In this document: one piece after another, positions 59,066 to 64,000 of the stretch
How the letters are laid out: the number at the start of each line of letters is the position of its first letter
Numbering within the stretch: the first letter of the stretch is position 1
NCBI GenBank assembly: GCA_002790095.1
Contig: PFUL01000047.1
Location: 1-64,000, forward strand
DNA: 64,000 bases
Reading direction: 5' to 3'
Source: Elusimicrobia bacterium CG_4_9_14_3_um_filter_62_55
GTDB lineage: Bacteria; Elusimicrobiota; Elusimicrobia; UBA1565
The notes under the pieces: generated by a model
Seen by the model: only the letters and a program-made list of their open reading frames with translations
Told to the model about the DNA's origin: nothing
Databases searched by the model: none
Position numbers and translations under genes: made by a program

Positions 59066-60466
59066 ATGGATATGTCCTTAATTTTGACCCTGTTGACCGC
59101 GGCTGTTTTCGCGACGGATGTGATGCCCGTTTCGGATGAGGGAGATCTCGGAGACCGGGCGGCGTTCGAGCGGACGCTCGAAGCAAAGATCGACGCAGCG
59201 CTTGACGCGATGCTCGGACCGGATGCGGCGCGCAGCTTCGTCCGGGCTTCGGTCGAAGAGATTCCGGAAAGCGGCGGACGCTCTCTTTCCAACGATTCCT
59301 CCGATGAAGCGGCCCTCTGGGACGAGATCCGGGGGAAGCTCGACGACCTACCGCCGGTGCTTCCAGGCTATAGGATTCCGCGCTCCTTAAAAGCCGAGGT
59401 TCTTTCCCGGGTCGCCCAAGCCGCGGCGCCGCGGCGCGTCGAGAGTCGAAAACGCACCGTGTTGACCGTCTCGCTGCTCGTTGATGAAAGCGTCGAGGCG
59501 AAATCGCTCACTCCGGCGACCGCCGCGCTCGCCCACGCGGTCGGTCTCGACCCCGACCGGGGGGACATCCTTCAAATCACTCGAACCCGGCTGAGACCGA
59601 CCTGGGTTTCGCTAATCCGGGGGGAACGCTTCCGCGGCTTTGCGCTCGCCGCGTTCTCCGTGGCTCTCGGCGCCTCGCTTCCGCTTTTGGCCGCGTGGTT
59701 GCTCTGGAAGCCCGGAAAACGCACCGAACCGGAAAAGAAAGTCTGTTCGCAACCGCTGGAAGCGCCGCCCCTCGACGCCGATTTCAATCCGATCCCGTTC
59801 TGGAACGACGCGCGCTACGCGAGGGCCGTCGCGGATTTTCTTGCCCACGAGCCGCCGGAAGCGGCGGCCGCGGTTCTCTCCCTTCTTACCTATGACGCGG
59901 CCGGCGACGTCTTCCGTCTGCTCCCGGAGGCGGCGCGGCGCGGCGTGGCGGCGCTCTTGGCCGCGGAAAGCGGCGTCGGGGCCAAGGACCTCTTTCACAC
60001 GGGCCAGTTGCGGCGTCGCCTGCGGGAGCATTTGGCCTCCTACGCGCGCGGCCCGGGACTGCTCGAAGAATTGCTGTTGCGCGCCCCACAGCCGCTGCGG
60101 GACGGCCTGCTCGGAGATTTGCACCGCGTCGATCCCGACGCCGCGCGCCGGATCCGGCGCGCGGTGCCTTCGTTTCGCGATCTCGCGAGAGCCGATGAAA
60201 ATTCCCTGCGCCTGTGTCTGAGCGTTCTCTCGACCGCCGACTTAGTGCGCGCGCTGTACGATTTTGATCCTGCCCCGCGGGAAAAGATGCTCGAATCCCT
60301 CCCGATTCTACTCCGCGAGGAAATTCGGGAGCAACTGCGCTCGTTCGTGCCCGACTCCATGGAATCCGTCGAAACGGCGCGATCCCGCATTACCGCCCGC
60401 TGGCGGCGCCTCGAACGGGACGGCCGGGTGAGCTCGTTGTTATCCGCTTCGGCGGATTCCGCTTAA
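59066..60466 (+). CDS. FliF C-terminal/FliG-like fusion protein
   Basis: A 466-residue protein. A short hydrophobic N-terminus (about 3-17) may be a signal. Residues about 30-175 look like the membrane-proximal ring-building part of FliF: FERTLEAKIDAALDAMLGPD, then RKRTVLTVSLLVDES and ALAHAVGLDPDRGDILQI. A membrane helix follows (about 190-213). Residues about 243-450 resemble FliG middle and C-terminal domains: PEAAAAVLSLLTYDAAGDVF, LLEELLLRAPQPLRDGL, ALYDFDPAPREKMLESLPIL. In flagella FliF forms the MS ring and binds FliG, the rotor switch. Here the two are in one chain, RBM1/RBM2 are missing, and no other flagellar gene is nearby. MgtE-N-type helices are an alternative reading for the middle part. 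Confidence 0.72.
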   Translation: MDMSLILTLLTAAVFATDVMPVSDEGDLGDRAAFERTLEAKIDAALDAMLGPDAARSFVRASVEEIPESGGRSLSNDSSDEAALWDEIRGKLDDLPPVLPGYRIPRSLKAEVLSRVAQAAAPRRVESRKRTVLTVSLLVDESVEAKSLTPATAALAHAVGLDPDRGDILQITRTRLRPTWVSLIRGERFRGFALAAFSVALGASLPLLAAWLLWKPGKRTEPEKKVCSQPLEAPPLDADFNPIPFWNDARYARAVADFLAHEPPEAAAAVLSLLTYDAAGDVFRLLPEAARRGVAALLAAESGVGAKDLFHTGQLRRRLREHLASYARGPGLLEELLLRAPQPLRDGLLGDLHRVDPDAARRIRRAVPSFRDLARADENSLRLCLSVLSTADLVRALYDFDPAPREKMLESLPILLREEIREQLRSFVPDSMESVETARSRITARWRRLERDGRVSSLLSASADSA

Positions 60467-60515
60467 TAAATCGGCAATCCTGCACCATTATCCTCATACA
60501 GTCCCGGGGACGAAT

Positions 60516-61541
60516 ATGTCCGAACAAGACCCCTATCGAGATTGGCTCGAAGAATTCAACCGCGAGGTGGACCAGGCTCTGCAGGAGTCGGGTACCGGGG
60601 CGGGCGGGCGCGCACCGGTCGCCCGCGCAATGACCGATTTCGAATCGTGGTGGCGGCACCAAGACACCGATTTGGACCACGATCCCGATCCGGGACTCGA
60701 AAGCGCGCAAATCAACAAGGAACTCGAATTCGCCCGGCGCGAAGTCCTATTGCTCAAGGGGGAACTCGAGCGCCTTCGCGGGAAGGACGGCGTCGCCGAG
60801 TCCGCGCGCAGCGCGGAGCGAGTTCGCGAACTCTCAGAAGAGAAGGCCCGCCTGCACGAGAAGGCGCGCCGGCTCGAACAGGAGAACGAGGAACTCCACC
60901 GGCAAGACGCGGCGCTGCAGAGTCAAATCGCCGATCTTCGCGTGCAAACCTCGAAAGCCCACGACGATTACGAAAATCAGATCCGCCGGCTCGAGGATAA
61001 GAGCAGCGGCCTCCAGGAGCAGATACGCGCCCTGACCGAGAGTGAGAAATTTCTACAAGCCGAGTATGCCAAGCAAACCGAACGCTTGGCGCGGTTCGAA
61101 AGCGGGCTGAAAGACGCCTACGAGGTCAAGAGCCGCTGCGAAAATGAGAACCGCGAACTTCAGGCCCGCATCGAAGACCTTGAGGCCCGGCTCAACGAAG
61201 ACGCCCAACGCCAGTCGGAACTCCAAGGCGCGCTCGGCGAACTGCGTTCGCAGGCCGGCAGCCTCCAGGAGAAGCTCGTACGGGGCCGTGAGGCCGTGGA
61301 CGCTCAGTTGGCCCAAACCCGCGCGGCCACGCTCGACTCGGCCCGTCAAACCGAGGCGTCCGAACGCCGCCTTCTCGATCAGCAGCGCGAAGCCGAAGAC
61401 CGCCTCCGCGAAACCACGCGCTATCTCGAACTGAAGCTCCGCGAAATGCAGAGCGAGAACAAGGACCGTCTTTGTGAATTCCGAGAAGTCCTCGACGCGC
61501 TTTCCCGCCTTCGGGTCTCCCGCACCGGAGAGAATCGGTGA
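60516..61541 (+). CDS. Coiled-coil protein, partner of the FliF-FliG-like fusion
   Basis: A 341-residue protein with no signal peptide or membrane helix, so probably cytoplasmic. After an acidic head (about 1-65) nearly the whole chain is heptad-type coiled coil (LKGELERLRGKD, RLEQENEELHRQ, LQARIEDLEARLNED). It starts 49 bp after the fusion gene with GGGGA upstream of the ATG. It overlaps the next gene as GTGA, so all three are probably co-expressed. No family is recognised. Confidence 0.75.
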   Translation: MSEQDPYRDWLEEFNREVDQALQESGTGAGGRAPVARAMTDFESWWRHQDTDLDHDPDPGLESAQINKELEFARREVLLLKGELERLRGKDGVAESARSAERVRELSEEKARLHEKARRLEQENEELHRQDAALQSQIADLRVQTSKAHDDYENQIRRLEDKSSGLQEQIRALTESEKFLQAEYAKQTERLARFESGLKDAYEVKSRCENENRELQARIEDLEARLNEDAQRQSELQGALGELRSQAGSLQEKLVRGREAVDAQLAQTRAATLDSARQTEASERRLLDQQREAEDRLRETTRYLELKLREMQSENKDRLCEFREVLDALSRLRVSRTGENR

Positions 61542-62704
61542 AATACTGGGTGTATCTCAACGGCGAGGTCCCCGGCAGCTACACGCCGGAAGAACTGGTC
61601 GGTATTCCAGGGGTCGGGGAAACGACGATGGTCTGCCCGTCGGAGGGGGGGATCGAGGAACGCAACTGGCTGCGCGCCGGACAATTCCCCGACATCCTCG
61701 ACGCGATCCGCCGCCTGGAGCGCCCGCCGACGGCGCCCCAAGCGCCGATGCCGCGCCATGACATTGACCCCGGACGCCCTCTCGACCCCAACGATATTCT
61801 CAACGACTCGAGCAGCCGTCTCTTCCGGCACGTCACCGACTTGATGAAGGAACTCGAAAACCGCCGCGCGGAACGGGCTATGACCCAATCGCTGCAGCGG
61901 CAGGTCATCGAACTGAAGAACGAAATTCTCGCGATGCGCGAGCGCAACCAATACCTTCAGGACCGCGCGGATCTGATCCCCGGGTTTCAGGACCGGGAGC
62001 AGCGGCTGACGAAGGATTTTGAAGCCCTGCGGCAAAAGCTTCAGGAAAGGGAAGCCCAGCTTCGCGGCGCCGAAGCGGATTTGGGTAAGAACAAGGACGC
62101 GCTCGAAAAGGCCCGCCGAGTCGAGTCGTCGGCCGCCGAAGAGCTCAAACGCCAGGCCGAGGTCATCGAAGACCTTTCCGGACAGTTGGCGCAAAAAGAA
62201 TTCACATTGGCAAAGGCGTTCGGAGTGATCCGGCGCCTCGAGGAAGTCATGGGAGACCTGCTGCCCTCGACGGTCTCCGGGATCTCCAGCGAAGTTCCGG
62301 GCTATAAGAACGAAGAGGCGCCCCCTCCGCCGCCTCCCGAAGACCCGCCGATTCAGGTGCGCACGCGCGTTTCGGAACCGGAGCCGGAGCCGGAACCCAA
62401 GCCGGAGCCGCAGCCGGAACAGGAACCGGAGCCCGTTTCGGAATCTTCGGGAAGAGGGCCGGAACCGGACCCGGTGATCCAGGAACTCGCCTCTTCCTCA
62501 TATACGGCCGATACCGGGGAACCCTGCAACCCGATGGACCTGCCCGCAGAGGGGGAGGTGACCCCCGTCCCGCCTCCATGGACGAAACTCGTGGAACGCT
62601 TCTCCGGCTTCATAAAAAAGAGCTTCTCGGGAAGCGCTCCGCCAGAACCGCCTTCCGCGCAGGCCCCCCCGGATTCGGACGACAAAACCCCTGATCAAAA
62701 CTAG
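61538..62704 (+). CDS. GYF-like domain coiled-coil protein
   Basis: A 388-residue protein with GTG start overlapping the previous stop. Residues 1-60 resemble a GYF_2 domain: WVYLNGEVPGSYTPEEL and ERNWLRAGQFPDI. Residues about 85-245 are coiled coil. About 265-320 is low-complexity Pro/Glu (EPEPEPEPKPEPQPEQEPEP). A last segment near 345-365 is weakly amphipathic (KLVERFSGFIKKSFSG). GYF domains bind proline-rich ligands, and the protein carries its own Pro-rich stretch, so self-association or partner docking is possible. The role is unknown; it is linked by operon to the FliF-FliG-like fusion. Confidence 0.75.
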   Translation: MKYWVYLNGEVPGSYTPEELVGIPGVGETTMVCPSEGGIEERNWLRAGQFPDILDAIRRLERPPTAPQAPMPRHDIDPGRPLDPNDILNDSSSRLFRHVTDLMKELENRRAERAMTQSLQRQVIELKNEILAMRERNQYLQDRADLIPGFQDREQRLTKDFEALRQKLQEREAQLRGAEADLGKNKDALEKARRVESSAAEELKRQAEVIEDLSGQLAQKEFTLAKAFGVIRRLEEVMGDLLPSTVSGISSEVPGYKNEEAPPPPPPEDPPIQVRTRVSEPEPEPEPKPEPQPEQEPEPVSESSGRGPEPDPVIQELASSSYTADTGEPCNPMDLPAEGEVTPVPPPWTKLVERFSGFIKKSFSGSAPPEPPSAQAPPDSDDKTPDQN

Positions 62705-62720
62705 CAGTCCCCTTAGGGGA

Positions 62721-62750
62721 TTGACAGCTTTGATCTTCCTATGCTTAAAT
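62721..62750 (+). promoter_or_regulatory. groESL promoter
   Basis: TTGACA (62721-62726), 18-bp spacer, TTAAAT (62745-62750). The -10 abuts the CIRCE operator, so HrcA binding would block transcription. Confidence 0.75.
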
Positions 62751-62776
62751 TAGCACTCAGTAGGGTGGAGTGCTAG
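62750..62776 (+). promoter_or_regulatory. CIRCE operator (HrcA binding site)
   Basis: TTAGCACTC, 9 bases, GAGTGCTAG: one base differs from the consensus TTAGCACTC-N9-GAGTGCTAA. CIRCE binds the heat-shock repressor HrcA, whose activity depends on GroEL. Confidence 0.96.
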
Positions 62777-62817
62777 TCACCTCCCCCGACGATACTCACC
62801 AACGGAGGAGTTACCAG

Positions 62818-63129
62818 ATGGCTGAAGCGACGCTTTCGAAAGTAAAGATCCAGCCCCTTGGCGACCGGGTTCTCGTGCAGCCGCTCGAGGCGAAGGAAGT
62901 CAAGAAGGGCGGAATTATCATCCCCGACACCGCGAAGGAAAAGCCGCAGGAAGGCAAAATCGTGGCGGCGGGCGCCGGAAAGAAGACCGATGAAGGAAAG
63001 GTTCTGCCGATGGACGTGAAGGTCGGCGACAGAGTCCTCTACGGCAAGTACTCGGGCACCGAGATCAAGATCGACGATCAAGAGTACCTGATCATGCACC
63101 AGGAAGACATCCTGGGCATCCTTAAGTAA
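62818..63129 (+). CDS. groES: Co-chaperonin GroES
   Basis: A 103-residue protein; ATG 62818 has a strong GGAGGAG (62804-62810). Typical sequence: [43 protein letters not shown] with the mobile loop, and a C-terminal [20 protein letters not shown]. It caps GroEL during folding. Heat-inducible through CIRCE/HrcA. Confidence 0.98.
   Translation: MAEATLSKVKIQPLGDRVLVQPLEAKEVKKGGIIIPDTAKEKPQEGKIVAAGAGKKTDEGKVLPMDVKVGDRVLYGKYSGTEIKIDDQEYLIMHQEDILGILK

Positions 63130-64000
<871 letters not shown>

Noticed and set aside
59066-60466. Reading the FliF-FliG-like gene as a magnesium transporter MgtE
   Set aside because: It has only one clear membrane helix besides the N-terminal signal and no CBS or MgtE transport domain; only the helical middle part is MgtE_N-like.
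62383-62450. Pro/Glu-coding repeat in the GYF-like gene as a CRISPR-like or tandem DNA repeat
   Set aside because: The units are codon-level EP/KP variation inside a reading frame, without conserved spacers.

Overview
The window is GC-rich, densely packed bacterial chromosomal DNA with no phage, insertion sequence or CRISPR array. The gene style points to Elusimicrobiota, or a nearby deep-branching diderm such as Omnitrophota: very large secreted coiled-coil proteins, membrane-anchored Ser/Thr kinases with extracytoplasmic TPR regions, B12-binding-type radical SAM pairs, and an envelope with BamA/TamA-like, AsmA-like, ExbBD-TonB and Lnt-like proteins. There is no rRNA or phylogenetic marker beyond groES and the start of groEL, so the phylum is an inference.

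Layout. 1-3.4 kb: two overlapping minus-strand genes (membrane-anchored protein, secreted HExxH protein) and a frameshifted hexapeptide-repeat protein, bracketed by two oppositely oriented copies of a 29-bp palindrome. 3.4-7.2 kb: an AidB-like acyl-CoA dehydrogenase and an osmoprotectant-type ABC transporter whose permease is fused to its binding protein. 7.2-8.2 kb: a Panacea-type toxin-antitoxin pair. 8.7-13.3 kb: zinc-ribbon rhomboid protease, thioredoxin-like protein, ExbB-ExbD-TonB. 13.4-14.0 kb: tRNA-Ser(GCT), then an ORF6N remnant that loses homology at a second palindromic repeat family. 14.0-32.5 kb (minus): three related SP-TPR-TM-kinase genes followed by a gene for a ~3,919-residue secreted protein with TolC-like segments. 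32.7-41.6 kb: ClpS-like protein, aldo/keto reductase, 995-residue TPR protein, MetF, Omp85-type barrel protein, AsmA-like protein. 41.6-50.0 kb: CFA-synthase-like methyltransferase, Lnt-like protein lacking the usual catalytic Glu, CPBP protease, and two paralogous radical SAM proteins around a small membrane protein. 50.1-56.3 kb: a TRAP transporter operon (TatT-DctP-DctQ-DctM) continuing into LOG, NUDIX and TPR genes. 56.3-58.9 kb: a secreted subtilisin. 59.1-62.7 kb: a FliF-FliG-like fusion followed by two coiled-coil proteins, one with a GYF-like head, and no other flagellar gene. 62.7 kb to the end: CIRCE-controlled groES-groEL.

Two initiation styles are visible. About fifteen operon-first genes have a sigma70-like -10 box only 5-11 nt before the start codon, which predicts leaderless mRNAs. 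groES, the third kinase, TonB and the subtilisin have Shine-Dalgarno sequences. Inside operons, ATGA/GTGA stop-start overlaps dominate. The most novel-looking units are the FliF-FliG fusion locus and the kinase trio with its giant TolC-like secreted protein.
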